A stretch of 64,000 bases of DNA from Odontomyia ornata (lineage: Eukaryota; Arthropoda; Insecta; Diptera; Stratiomyidae), in NCBI GenBank assembly GCA_963969285.1, contig OZ017739.1, positions 350,126,219 through 350,190,218 of the forward strand. Reading direction: 5' to 3'. The first letter of the stretch is position 1, and every line of letters begins with the position of its first letter. The notes below the pieces were generated by a model, which worked only from the letters and a program-made list of their open reading frames with translations, had not been told where the DNA came from and searched no databases. Positions 1 through 11,483 of the stretch are shown one piece after another. The translations under genes were made by a program, and so were the position numbers.

Positions 1-267
1 AACAACTGAGGGCTTATTTATTTATTTACAATTCCATTTAACAGATTAAAATAAATCCAATTACAAAATGGAAAAACGACAAGCAGAAACAAGTAAGAAT
101 GAAAACTTAAATTAAGCAAAGAAAAATTAGGAAGATTAAATAATATTAATATTGAAAAATTAGGCATTATGGTCTATTAAACTATGAAAAGGTTAATATG
201 AAATTAACAGGCTTAAAAAATGAAGTTAAAGCGCAAAAAAAGAAAAGAAAAAAAACAACAAGTCGAA

Positions 268-3175
268 CTATTCAAAATGAGTTGTAAGGACGAGGTTTCT
301 TAGTCTTATTTTGAATACAAAATAGGAATCAGAAAAAGGACCAAGCTCAAGTTTATTATGTTTCCTTAACATTCGCACAACGGGAGAATGAAAGTATAAA
401 TTCGTACGGGCAAAGGGCACCTCGAACAAAGTGTTTGATCGAGAAGGACGCGTTGATTGACGGAAGTGTAAGTCAGCATATAATATTGGAGAGATTTGAT
501 TGTAACATAGTTGATACAGAAAACACTGATCCAAGTAGATGCGACGGGACAACAAAGTCGGAAGACATAAAAAGGATAAGCGGCATTCATAGGATTGATA
601 TGGGAGTTTGAGTTTGTAGAACAAAACTCGACTAAATTTACGCTGTACATTCTCTAACGAGTTCGTGAGGTAGGAGTATCGGGGGGACCAAACTACAGAA
701 CAATATTCTAGGATAGGACGGACAAGACAAGTAAACAAGCGGATAGGAGTGGATATGTTGGTGAACTTGTATGTGTGCCTAAAAATAAGCCCCACTATTT
801 TTGATGCCCTGGCAGTCACATTTAAGATGTGAGCATCAAAATTGAGGCAAGGATCAAAAATAACACCAAGGTCTTTAGCAGAGCACACAGCAGCCAGTGG
901 GATATCATTTAACGTATAGGTAAAGAAAATGGGAGATAGCTTTAGATTAAACGTCATTTTATGGCATTTAGCAACATTTAAACAAAGGTAGTTAGTCGAA
1001 CACCAATTATTAAGAGCAATCAGATCCATCTGAAGATATTGACAATCTTGTATCGATCTGATAGCTCGAAAGACTTTGAAATCGTCTGCATACAATAGAC
1101 AATTAGAAGCAATGACTGATGGAAGGTCATTTATAAATAATAGGAAGAGGAGAGGGCCTAGAATGGAACCTTGGGGAACGCCGGACGTTGGATGAAATGG
1201 TATAGAGGTTGCTCCACAGTAACTAACACAACAAGTGCGAGAAGACAGATATGAATCCATCCATGATAAAAGAGGGCCAGCCACTCCAAAGGCTTTAAGT
1301 TTGTGACAGAGTAGTTGATGGTTGACAGTGTCAAAAGCCTTAGAGAAGTCAGTGAAGATCACATCAACCTGCAAACGATTGTCCAGGGCCTTCGCGATGT
1401 AGTCAGTAAATTCAATTAGGTTGGAGGTCGTAGAGCGACACTTAAGAAAGCCATGTTGTTCCTTTGACAAGATAGGTGCCAATAAAACTGAAAGCCGGTT
1501 ATGTACAAGACGCTCAAGTAATTTCGGAAAACAGGAGATTAGGGATATAGGACGATAATTGGACACAGAAGTAGGATCACCACTTTTAAGAATAGGAACA
1601 ACATTTGCTCTTTTCCAGCAAGCCGGGAACGCACCAGTACGCAAACTAAGGTTAAAGAGGAAAGCCAGGGGAATGCAAAGCGATGACGCTAATGACTTAA
1701 CAAATATATTCAGCAAGCCATCCGGACCTGGGGATATATTAGGATTAAGGGAATTCATGAGGGTTTCAACTTCAATATAATCCGTGCAGAGTAAAGAAAT
1801 GTCAATGGAATGGGACGTAAATGTATTTACTGGGTAGGAAACGTATGAAGGAGGAGTAAAAGTAGACGAAAAGAATTTAGAGAACAAGTTTGAAATGTCT
1901 TGAGGAGAAGAGCTTCTAATATTGTTCCAGTGGACAGAGGGAGGAAAAGAAGAAGAGGACTTGAACGATCTAATGTAAGACCAGAAAGGCTTAGTGTTAT
2001 TTGATATAAGCGAACACTCCAAACTGCTGAAGTAATTTTTCATAGCATTCTTGATAACTTGTTTCGCTGCAGCACGTAAGACACAAAAACGGTCCCTGGA
2101 TTCAGTAGAACCACAAAGTTTAAAGCAACGGTGAGCTTTAGTTTTGGCTTTCAAGGCACAAAGTACTTGCTTAGTGACCCAAGGTTTCTGCTTTGCTTTA
2201 CGTGGAGTTTGTAATGGTGTAAAATGCTTGATCAAATCAAACAGATAATTATAGAATTTTCTTAGAGCTGCCTCACACGGCAAATTTCCGAAAAATACCT
2301 GCCAATCAACGGATATTAGTGAGTAGGTAATAGATTCGTAATTCGCTCTGAAGAAGTTGAATTTAGGAGCAGGTGTAAATGTACGATGTTTCAAAAGCAC
2401 AACCGAGAGGTCAATCGATAACGGCGGGTGGTGGGTGGTGACTATCGATGCGGACAAGGGGTTCTAATGCTAGGGAAACAGACAGACAGTGAATTGGAAT
2501 ATTAGACAGCACAAGATCGAGTAGCCGGCCGTTAGTATTAGGGATATTATTAAATTGCGAGAAAGAACAGAGTGAGAGAAACGAAGAAAGAGACAGAGAA
2601 GATGCATCAGTCGATGATACATAGTAAGGAGGGCACTCCGCCCATTGAACTGCTCCCAAATTAAAGTCACCGCAGACTAATATTAAAGATTGTGGGTGAC
2701 GTAAGAAAACATATTTGGAAAACTCGTCAAAAAATGTCTCATAAACATATAAAGGAGAGTTACTAGGTATATAAACAGAGGAAACTAATAAAGATGTATT
2801 ATTAGGAAGGAAGATCTTGACAATGACACAATCCACTATACGCGAAAAACAGAAGTCAGTACAGGGAGAGCTGCGTATGGTATTATTAACAGCTACTAGG
2901 ACACCACCACCATCTTGTTTATTTGTAGAAGTCAAATCACGGTCACAACGATAAATATCAAAATCAAGTGAGATTTCCGAATTTAGTATGTTATCATTCA
3001 ACCAGGTTTCTGTAAGACAAATAAACGAGTCCTCACAAAGTTGAAGCGATAAAAAGAGCTTATTCAGCTTGGTCCTTAATCCTCTAACATTTTGGTAGTA
3101 AATTGATACGTTAGAAATTAAGTTAGGGTCAAAAAAGTTTACACTAGTTCGCAGACTGCAGTTTACCCGGTGCAC
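268..3175 (-). pseudogene. LINE A ORF2, endonuclease-reverse transcriptase with one frameshift
   Basis: First part (3175 to about 2430): APE-type endonuclease with YYQNVRGLRTK, CLTETWL, VCGDFNLGAVQW and a terminal SHH motif. Second part (about 2440 to 268, other frame): reverse transcriptase with YRPISLISC, KEQHGFLKCRSTT, FTDFSKAFDTVNH, GVPQGSILGPLL and LYADD. ORF2 would nick target DNA and prime cDNA synthesis. The two frames are separated by a 7-bp direct duplication (GGTGGTG at 2427-2433 and 2434-2440) inside the SDHHP-type motif. I see no other break, so this copy was probably functional before that duplication. The start Met lies inside the end of ORF1. Confidence 0.85.
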
Positions 3176-4175
3176 GAAAGGACTTCCTTCTTCGTGAGCT
3201 GAATGGTTTTACAAGTACTCCAGGTGGCCAAGCTTCAGGATTCAAAATAGTGTCACAAGTTGCAGGTACTGTAAGTTTGAAAGAAGCTACCACTCTATCC
3301 TCCAGATTGTCCTTTGTGAGTTTATGGCAGCTGATGACTTTAACAGACGGACCAAATTTTTTGAGAACATAGTTTTTTAAGTAGTCGGCAGATGTCTGGT
3401 AACTTAGACGCGAAATGAAAATCTCCTTTGGAGGAGCTACAACGTCAAGAGCAGGGATTTCATCATGCAAATTCAGGGAAGCTGCAGCCGATGTGTCGAT
3501 GCCAGATAAAGATGGAAGTATAATTGAAGGTTTACCTTTAGTTTTTGGGATCGCCCCGCGGCTAGGTCCCGGAGAGCTTGGAAATATCAAAGGTGACTCA
3601 TTACCATCAATATGTAGAGGTGCTGCTGAAGCCACAGGAGATATTGGACGCGTTGGACTCGAACTTGATCCAGATGCACGATACGGTGTTTTAAAAGATG
3701 ATAACTTCGCCAAAGCTTTACTCCTAGTAACGATGAAAGGCCTTTGTACAGGAGTATTTATACCGCTATTACGTTCGGGCTGTATGGTCGGCGATAAAAG
3801 TTGCGCTTGATTATTAAGATCGGTCATAGTCACTGATGCCAAAGTTTTAGGTGACGCATCCTCAGTAAATTTCAAAAGGGTCTCAATCTCCAAACATGCA
3901 CTTGAACATTTAAATTGGAGACGATTCAATTCATCCACTAGAGATTTGATAGTCTTCCCAGCTAATTGAAGACTTGAGACATACGCAGACAAAGAATATC
4001 TCCTACAGGAATCACAATACCAGTGAATTCCATTACCCGTTTTATTTATTAAGTCGGCTGCAGGGCCTTTAAGGTTGACGCAAGCCGAATGGTAGGAGAG
4101 TTCGCAAAACCCAAAGCAGAGGACCATTGGGGTTTTATTGTTTAAGTCAATGCACTTCACTGCACTGCACGACAT
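3144..4175 (-). CDS. LINE A ORF1, PHD-finger RNA-binding-type protein
   Basis: Intact 343-aa frame. Residues 3-58 carry a C/H-rich finger (MSCSAVKC, CFGFCELSYHSAC, WYCDSC), the spacing of a PHD-type zinc finger. The middle (about 110-240) is Ser/Pro/Thr-rich and low complexity. Residues about 250-330 (IFISRLSYQTSADYL, then VKVISCHKLT) resemble the small RRM-like folds of LINE ORF1 proteins. The C-terminus is basic (SSRRRKSF). ORF1 proteins bind the element RNA and help form the retrotransposition particle. The end overlaps the start of ORF2 by 32 nt. A cellular PHD protein is unlikely, because the frame is joined to an endonuclease-RT ORF in the usual LINE order. Confidence 0.8.
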   Translation of the reverse strand: MSCSAVKCIDLNNKTPMVLCFGFCELSYHSACVNLKGPAADLINKTGNGIHWYCDSCRRYSLSAYVSSLQLAGKTIKSLVDELNRLQFKCSSACLEIETLLKFTEDASPKTLASVTMTDLNNQAQLLSPTIQPERNSGINTPVQRPFIVTRSKALAKLSSFKTPYRASGSSSSPTRPISPVASAAPLHIDGNESPLIFPSSPGPSRGAIPKTKGKPSIILPSLSGIDTSAAASLNLHDEIPALDVVAPPKEIFISRLSYQTSADYLKNYVLKKFGPSVKVISCHKLTKDNLEDRVVASFKLTVPATCDTILNPEAWPPGVLVKPFSSRRRKSFRAPGKLQSAN

Positions 4176-4622
4176 AGTGAAAAATTAAAAATTAGAGTTT
4201 ATATCAAAAACTAATTTAATCAAGGAGTAAAGTAATTATTAATTTAAATAATTTTTTTTTTATTTTTTTAGTTTTTTAGTTCACTAATTCAGACTATGTA
4301 TCTTGTAGGGTTAAAATTTCAAATGTTCCACACTTGCCTACCTTTAGGCGGGTAGAAAAAATTTAGATGGAAAACAAGTAGATTTTCAAGATTGCCTATA
4401 GCAAAGCGCACAATCAAAGAACGAACAACTGAATCAATGTAAACACTATTCAAACGCACAACAAAGGAAATGAAGGCGAAATATAAAAATAGGAAAAATA
4501 GCTTGAATTACTTAAAGACGCACTACGCTGGGCAAAGAACTCGCGCACTGAATCGCAAGCAAAAGCACAACCGAAAATTATAGTTATTAAAAGTGCTTTC
4601 GACAATGTTATTAAATAAATGA

Positions 4623-5810
4623 AGAAATGAGGGAGCCGCGCACAAGAAGAAACGTCTGCTTAGCTCAAAGGTTTACACGTACAATCCTGCCTGCGAAGTG
4701 CAGAAAAACATAGGCAAGAGTGTCAAGAATGGCATTCTTGAACTGGAGGAGCTTTTTGGCCGCATAATGCACTACAGGCGGAGGTGGCTTGCAACCGAAA
4801 AGCACCAAAAAGACACGCTCGCCCTCGAGGCTTCAGTGGGTCCTAGCAGCAACAAAAGAATGGCCGGTAGCCCAATTGAAGGCGACCGTGAGAAAAGGAG
4901 GAAGGACGAGGCCATAAACGATGTTGACACTCCAGGCGAGGAGTTTCATGTGCAGCGAAACAAGGCAGCGAAACAAGCGACCAAAAAGCTACTCCTAGAA
5001 AAAACAGACAAAGAGCTCAACCACGAAAAGAACAAAGAACCCCCCGATATACCGCAGAAAACAAAAAGCAAACCGTGGCGCAAACCCTTTCGAGAGGCAC
5101 TGCTTATTAAACCCCCTAAGGGCCGAACCTACACAGATGTCCTCCGTGACATTAAAGGAGCGGTCAAGCCAGACGACACCAAAACTGCCATCAAAGCAGT
5201 TCGACCAACCCGGACCGGTGGCCTGCTGGTGGAATTCGGGCCAGAGGCCACAAACAAAGATGCATTCCGTGACGCGGTTCAAAAGGTTCTTGGAGATGCG
5301 GCAACGGTTGCCTCGCTCGAACCAATGGCCACCCTGGAAATCAGGGACCTCGACTGCGTCACGGACAAACCTGAAGTAGAGGATGCCATTAGGGGGGAGT
5401 TCCCCAGCTTAAGTGAAGTCAAGGCAAGATTGACACGTGAAAACACAAGGGGGCAACGCATGGCTATTGTCGAACTAGCTGATAAAGACGCCCAGCAAAT
5501 CCTGGCGAAGGGCAAAATTAAGAAAGGTTGGGTGATCTGCAGGATACGGAGAAGAGCGATCCCTATCCGCTGCTTCAGATGCTTCGAATACGGACACACC
5601 GCGTATGGCTGTAGGGGACCCGACAGGAGATCTCTGTGCTACAAATGTGGTGAAACGGGGCACAAAAGGAAGGAGTGCACGAACGAGGCAAAATGCATTC
5701 TTTGCAAGGATGCTAAGCTAGCACCCGGTGACCTCAACCATGAGCCGGGGACAGGGAGATGCTGGGTTTTCAAGGGGGCCCTAACTAAAGCCAAATCGAT
5801 ACTCAAATGA
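4623..5810 (+). pseudogene. R1-like ORF1 (gag-like, zinc knuckles), N-terminus missing
   Basis: The frame is open from 4623 to a TGA at 5808-5810. The N-terminal third is charged and Lys/Glu-rich with a nuclear-signal-like KRMAGSP and REKRRKDE. The middle (about 5090-5500) is the gag-like RNA-binding region (KGRTYTDVLRDIK, VRPTRTGGLLVEF). The C-terminus has three cysteine clusters: CFRCFEYGHTAYGC, CYKCGETGHKRKEC and a third starting CILCKDA. These bind nucleic acid in R1/Jockey ORF1 proteins. There is no ATG at the open-frame start, so the real N-terminus was probably lost by 5' truncation. The stop overlaps the ORF2 start as ATGA. Apart from the truncation, this frame is undamaged. Confidence 0.8.
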
Positions 5811-8808
5811 TCCGTATCCTGCAGGTCAATTTGCACCGAAGCACAAACGCCCAGGACCTACTTGAGCAGTTTGCGAGGGATAAGAAAGCCAACCTCCTGT
5901 TGCTGAGCGAGCAACATCATAACAAGGACTCGCAAGCGTGGTACCCTGACAAATCTAGTACCTCGGCCATCTGGGTTCGAGACAGCGCCCGCCTTCAGGT
6001 GCAGGGCCATGGACGCGGGGATGGTTTTGTGTGGGTGCGGTGTTCAGGGATAACATATTTCAGTGTTTATCTGACGCCTAACGAGGCAATGCCATTTTTT
6101 CGAACCGAACTCGACGCTGTCTCGAACACAGAGGGCCACATGCTGGTCGGGGGAGACTTCAACGGTAGAGCCATTGAATGGGGTATGCCACAATCCGACC
6201 CAAGGGGAAAGCAAATCTTGGACATGGCGGCCAGAACAGCGCTTTTTGTCCTAAATACTGGTAACACCCCTACTTTTCGCCGCTGGGGTTGCGTAGGAAC
6301 CATACCCGATGTGACACTCGCTTCGGAGTCCCTGGTACCTAGAGTACACAACTGGCGTGTACTAGAGGACTACTCGGCTAGTGATCACCAGTATATAGCG
6401 GTTGAGATTCACGACAGTGCCACTCTGCGTGCATATGCCCAAACTTCAATCCTCGGATGGAGGACTGGGAGGATGGACGTTGAGAGGTTCGCTGACGCGC
6501 TTACGGCAGGCGCACCGTTGCTGGGAGCTCCGCCAGGGAGTGGAGGGCCTACAGCCAAGGACTTGGTGGACTCAACTATGAGTACCATCATAACTGCTTG
6601 CGAGTCTTCCATGCCCCGTCGGAGACCCCGACACGGTATGCCTCCAGTATACTGGTGGTCAAACGAGATCGCCGAACAAAGAAGCGAGTGTCACAAACTT
6701 TGGCGAGAGGCCTAGCGGGCGCAAACACGGGAGGAGGCAGACACTAGGCTAGCAGCATACAGGTCCGGCAGGAAATATCTTCGCAGGTTTATTAACAAGA
6801 GCAAGGCCTGTTGCTGGCAAGACCTCGTGGACGATGTAAATAGGGATCCGTAGGGCCTTAGCTACAAGCTGGTCATGGGGAAACTTAGTGCCCTACGGAA
6901 GCCTTGTATACATGACGCGGAAAAGATAGACGCGATAGTGCGGGGACTCTTCCCCGCCCATCCCGTCCGTGTTGACGCTGTCCATGGTGAAACAGCAGTC
7001 GAGTGCCCACACTTCACACAGCTGGAACTGGAGGAGGCAGTCCTCTCCCTGAAAGTGAGGAAGGCTCCAGGTCCAGATGGTGTTCCAGCTGAGGTTTTCC
7101 AGCTCGTCTTTCACCATTGTCCTGACTTGCTGCTCAGCACATTCAACGCTTGCCTACGGGACGGGGTTTTCCCGGTGCGATGGAAGGTGGCGACGCTCGT
7201 GCTGGTCAGCAAGGGGAAGGGAAATCCCGAATCGCCGTCTGCATACCGCCCGTTATGCATGCTAGACACGGCTGGGAAAGTGCTAGAGAAACTCATCAAG
7301 GGAAGACTCACTGACGCGATTCGTGCTGCTGGGGATCTATCTCCTCGGCAGTACGGCTTTAGAGCAGGACGTTCTACCATTGATGCGATTGCAGAGGTGG
7401 TGAACGCGGTCCAAAAGGCAGAGGCATATAGTCGCACCAAGCGACGGATCGTCCTGTTGGTGACACTCGACGTCAGGAATGCCTTCAACTCCGCTAGATG
7501 GGTGGATATTCTGGACACGCTGGAAAACTCTTTTCAAGTTCCAGAATATCTAATGCGGCTTTTGAGGAACTACCTAAAGGACCGAAGCCTGCTCTACGAC
7601 ACGACACAGGGCCAACGAAGGATGGAAATTACATCGGGTGTTGCCCAGGGATCTATCCTTGGTCCGGACCTGTGGAACGTGTCTTACGACGGACTACTGA
7701 GACTTGAGATGCCAGATGAGTCGCGCTTGGTCGGCTATGCGGATGATGTTGCGGCTCTGGTCACCGGACGCACCGTTGAACAAGCGCAACTTAGGCTAGG
7801 TATGCTAATACGCCGAGTGAGGACTGGATGACTGCTCGCGGGCTCAGTTTAGCACTGGAGAAAACCGAAGTGGTCATCTTGAACAAAAAAAAGAGAATCC
7901 CTAGAGTAAGGATGATCAGTATTGGTGATATACAGATCGAATCGAAGCCAGTGGTGAAGTACCTGGGGCTACTGATCGACTCGAAGATGAGTTTCTCTGA
8001 GCAAATCAGGGCAACGGCTGAGAGCCCATCAAGAAGACGCCTCTTGATGAGTGCTGTAGGGTCAGTGCTACTGTACGGAGCAGAGGTATGGGGCGACGCT
8101 CTCAGCAAGGAGGTATACCGAAAACGATTTGCACAGGCACAGAGAAGAGGAGCACTGAGAATTGCATCTTCGTATCCAACAGTCTCCGACTCAGCGGTGA
8201 GAGTTATTGCAGGCGTGATACCTGTCGCCCTCCTTGCTAGAGAGCGACGCGCTATTAACCTGCGCCGAAACGAGGATGCGAGGGAGATGGTTTTCCGCGA
8301 GGAGAGACAGCGCTAACTCAACGATTGGCAGCAGTCTTTGGGGAATTGCACGAAGGGAAGGTGGACTGCGCGCCTCATCCCGGATGTGAGACCGTGGCTG
8401 AATCGAAGGCATGGTGAGACTGACTTCTATCTGACCCAGCTTTTGAGCGGGCACGAGTGTTTTTAGTCTTACCTGCACAAGATCGGTAAGTCACGGTCTC
8501 CCGATTGTCGGTTTTGCCCAGGAGAGGAGGACAATGCCTGTCACACATTTTTTGCGTGTACCAAATGGGTCATGCTGCGAAGGGAACTCTAGAGGAAGAT
8601 GGGAGAGCTCACCCCGGATAATATAGTTGCGGTGATGCTCGAATCAGTTGACAAATGGAATCAGGTGGCACATTATACTCGGGCAGTCCTAAAAGATAAA
8701 AGGGACTCGCAGGAGCCGGAGGTGCTGGGGCTTTTCTGGCATTTCCTCTTCCCCTCTCCCCTCCCGCTAGGAAAGGGACTCTCCAGCTTGAAGGCGCCCA
8801 CGGCGTAA
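5807..8808 (+). pseudogene. R1-like ORF2, endonuclease-RT with five stops and a frameshift
   Basis: Begins with the ATG overlapping the ORF1 stop. Endonuclease: ILQVNLHRS, LLLLSEQHH, VGGDFNGRAIEWG and SDHQY. RT: KAPGPDGVPAE, YRPLCMLDTAGKVLEKL, QYGFRAGRSTID, TLDVRNAFNSARW, GVAQGSILGPDLW and GYADD. C-terminal finger around 8500-8560: CRFC then CHTFFAC. In-frame stops are TAG 6713, TAG 6851, TAA 8314, TAG 8464 and TAG 8590. A single-base loss near 7826 shifts the frame (RRVRTG ends one frame, TARGLSLALEK opens the next). The stops at 6851 and 8590 fit single-base changes of TGG or CAG. Dead copy; catalytic motifs are still recognisable. Confidence 0.85.
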
Positions 8809-8944
8809 CAAAACGAGACCTGGCCCAAAGTAATTTGTCAAACGGTTCCAGGGTAGATTCTCAGATTGACAGGGGAGGTGTTTAGTCCCACACTGCCATA
8901 CTCGGCGGGCGTAAATGCCTTCACCTTCCTACCACAAAAAAAAA

Positions 8945-10080
8945 GTACTTAATAAAATATTGAAAGATTGTAATGTAGGTCCCTCAACCTCTCCACCAGA
9001 TCAAAGAAAACATGGATCTACGTTGAGTGAGGAAATCATAACAAAAATTAAAGAATTCTGTTAACGTGACGATATTAGCCGACAAGCTCCAGGCCTTAAA
9101 GATTTCATTAGTGTTCGCAATGAACACAGAGCGAAAGAAAAGGTACAAACCTGACATTTATATGCCGCTGTCTCGGAGACCCATGCCTTACTTATAAAAG
9201 AATATGGAGAATTTGTCAAAAAGAGCAAGTTTGCAGAAGTAAGACCTAAGCATGTCTATGTATCCAATTAGCTTCCACATAACGTATGCTTGTGCAAGTA
9301 TCACGAGAATTACATTCTAGCATTGAACGCACTGCACAGTGCTTGCGAAAGCCCTAGGTACAATCACGACTTTATCAGGGCCGTCATTTGTGACAATCCA
9401 AGCAAAGAGTGCTGGTTAAATGCTTGTAATATCTGCAAACAAGTATTAAAAGAGAAATTAAATCAGTGGGCTAGTGAAAAGTTTAGTATGGAAGTTATCT
9501 GGTGTGGAAAGGCTCAAATGGCAAACAAAGCAAGATCCAAGAAACTGATACAGTTGAAAAATTATGTGAACACATCTTCAATATGAGCCCAAGTTTGTTT
9601 GAGCATTACTTTATAAAACGGAGTCAAGCAGATTGCTATCAAAAGGATTGATTTGCAGTATCGCCTCGTAGATTTGACCCAGTCATGGCATTGATGCAAG
9701 GGGACTTTTCAGAGAATTTCACTTGCATTGCTGAAGATGAAGTTCAGAGCTTTGATTGGGTACAGCCTCAAGTAACTCTCTTTGCTGTTTCTTTATGGTT
9801 TTTAGGAAAACAACATCCCTTTGTCATAGTGTCTGATGATCGTCATCACAATAAGAAAACTTCCCTTATATGTGTTGATAGAATCTTGAAGGAGCTGCCT
9901 GAAGATGGACTAGGCTCATAGTTTAAGAACAAATATATAGCAAATATTATTAAAATTTTAGAAGAAAGGAATAGTTTGCAAATACTTTGCAACATCCTAC
10001 GGAAGAGGGCCTGTTGATGCTTTAAAAAGAGTTGTCCAAAGTAAAGAAGAGGGAAGTGGTCGTCTTCTATGCTGAGCAAT
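8945..10080 (+). pseudogene. Transposase-like relic with HNVCLCKYHENY and FATSYGRGPVDA motifs
   Basis: Several short same-strand frames read as one decayed protein: a segment with DDISRQAPGLKDF (about 9065), RPKHVYVSN then HNVCLCKYHENY (about 9245-9310), a Cys-rich stretch CWLNACNICKQVL (9410), DFSENFTCIAEDEVQSFDW (9700), a D-H rich VSDDRHHNKK (9830), FKNKYIANIIK (about 9924) and FATSYGRGPVDALKR (about 9980-10030). Stops occur at 9061, 9270 and 9919 and frames change around 9590-9680 and 9970. I believe this belongs to a multi-copy invertebrate family of transposase-like proteins, but I cannot name it. The D/H pattern suggests an RNase H-type fold (inference). Confidence 0.55.
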
Positions 10081-10215
10081 TTCTATGTTAAAAGAAAAGT
10101 CGATTTCAAGCCAGAAATTTCAGCCTGCTAACATCTGTTATTAAATTGTCATTTATCTTTCATTTTTGTGCATTCAAGCTAGAAGAGGCTACTTATTTTA
10201 GTACGAAGATTGATA

Positions 10216-10612
10216 GTAACGCGAGTTACCTATCCTTTGTAACGCGAGTTACCACACAAATTGTGAATTATTTAATAAAATATAGTTTACCATTGATATA
10301 TCTATTGAAGGGAATCTTATCGACATTTTTGCGTTATTATTTATTCCTCATGTTAAATCATCTGCTCATAAATTTCACAGAAATTTTCAAAAAAAATTGA
10401 CAATATAAAAATGATTCCCAAAAATAGTAACGCAAGTTACTAACAAGATTCCTCATTGAATAAATTACATATGGTAATATTATTAAATTTTTAGCCTAAC
10501 CTACACTCGCACCAACGCGTTGTGCTCATTAAGAATCAAATTATATCAATTACACTAAATAAAAAAAAGTTAAAGGCTCCACATTAAGTGTTCTGCATGT
10601 AACGCGAGTTAC
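10216..10612. repeat. Four copies of a 14-bp near-palindrome GTAACGCGAGTTAC
   Basis: Exact copies begin at 10216, 10239 and 10599, and one variant (GTAACGCAAGTTAC) at 10427. The sequence folds as GTAAC/GTTAC arms around a 4-base centre. The rest of the interval (10080-10600) is AT-rich with no coding signal. Position just downstream of the transposase-like relic suggests subterminal binding sites of that element, which is inference only. Confidence 0.7.
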
Positions 10613-10951
10613 CATGGAATAACCCTATATAATAGGGGTACCGGTTTTTTTTCGAAAATTGAAGCTTTATTGTGACAAATTGCTTTTAGACGATCGGCAA
10701 TGGTTTGTTGAGTGATGCCAAGTGATTTTGCAAGTTTGGGATGGATCATGGTCGAGCAATGTCTCCAATGCGTGATTTTCAAACTTTTTTGGCTTTCCGG
10801 GCCGTTCATTGTCCTCCAAGTCAAAATTGTCACTTTTAAACCCTGCAAACCACTTCTGGCACGTACGATGACTTTCGGCAGCCTTTTGCTTCATATTGAA
10901 GTAATGAAGTACTCCCCGCAAAAACACTTTATTCGGCACAAAATTCAACAT
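10609..10951 (-). pseudogene. Mariner transposase fragment (N-terminal HTH domain)
   Basis: The minus-strand frames read a mariner N-terminus: an MLNFVPNKVFLRGVLHYF-type start, CQKWFAGFKSDNFDLED (the FRSGDFDLEDEER-type block), RPGKPKKF, ALETLLDHDPSQT and, in a second frame, AKSLGITQQTIADRLK, which is the second helix-turn-helix. The catalytic DDE part is absent, so this is a fragment with at least one frameshift near 10720. The residue pattern matches SETMAR/irritans-type mariners (family knowledge). The 10952-11140 flank carries no feature I can name. Confidence 0.75.
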
Positions 10952-11144
10952 TTTCAGAGTAAAAAAAACTATTGTTGTTTACGCTTCAGTTAAGTGACAC
11001 AAACGAGTACTGTTTCTGAAACTATATGACAGTAACTTTTCAACACATATTTGGAAAGGTGAATCACTGGAATCAAAATCAAGTTACGCCATCTGTTACG
11101 GATCAACCGGTCTTGAATGTTTTGGGCAGTAAAACTTGTTCAGA

Positions 11145-11470
11145 GAGTTTTGAGGGGGACCTCCCAATATAAGGAGGCGGCACATCAAAAAAATGTTCAC
11201 CATTGGTAGTTGAGTCGGTGTCATTGGAAAGGTGTCAATGAGATCTTTTCAAAACAAGTTTTAAAAGGGAGAGGTGGGAATTCACGAGATTTTCGCGTAC
11301 CTCCCTCTCCATTGGACACTTTTTATCGCAAAAATCAAGAAAGTAGGCCTTAATGGGTACAACAACAACAAATACGTCAGAAATCGAAATTCGATCAACT
11401 TTGTTAGTATTAGTTTGAGTTATCAAATTTTACATTTTCTTGAATAAAACTAAATTGGTACCCCTAAGTA
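11145..11470 (-). repeat. Helitron-like (HINE) repeat fragment, reverse orientation
   Basis: Shares blocks with the reverse HINE copies at 39533 and 42915: GAGGGGGACCTCCC, GATCTTTTCAAAACAAG, a CAACAACAACAAATAC run, ACTTTGTTAGTA and TTTTCTTGAATAAAA. Both ends, the hairpin and the (GTCY)n block are missing. Confidence 0.65.
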
Positions 11471-11483
11471 CAATGAAATTAGA

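Larger units (their letters stand above)
10..4423 (-). mobile_element. LINE A, nearly intact non-LTR retrotransposon (Jockey/CR1-like)
   Basis: Two-ORF LINE on the minus strand: ORF1 with a PHD-like finger, then an endonuclease-reverse transcriptase ORF2. The minus-strand 3' end closes in short TAAA-type repeats (plus strand 13-28, TTATTTATTTATTTA). The 9-mer AACAACTGA occurs at 1-9 and at 4424-4432, directly outside the proposed ends, so it is a candidate target-site duplication. It may run off the left window edge. The 5' untranslated part (4176-4423) contains a long T-rich run and no other gene. The RT blocks resemble the CR1/L2/Jockey group, but I cannot place the clade without a tree. 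Only one coding break is visible, which suggests a young insertion. Confidence 0.8.
4623..8942 (+). mobile_element. R1-like LINE, 5'-truncated and decayed
   Basis: Gag-like ORF1 with three zinc knuckles is followed by an ORF2 with endonuclease, RT and a C-terminal CCHC finger. That order is typical of the R1 clade (R1, RT, TRAS, SART, Waldo). The 3' end is an A-run at about 8935-8944. The 5' end is probably lost: ORF1 is open from 4623 but has no ATG before residue-like position 4767, and its first residues already look like the body of the protein. The higher GC content (about 50%) contrasts with the AT-rich neighbours. Left flank 4433-4622 has no recognisable feature. I found no convincing target duplication. 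Confidence 0.8.

Noticed and set aside
4698..4700. GTG as a start for the R1-like ORF1
   Set aside because: The frame is open further upstream to 4623 and the protein appears N-terminally truncated; GTG initiation is not needed.
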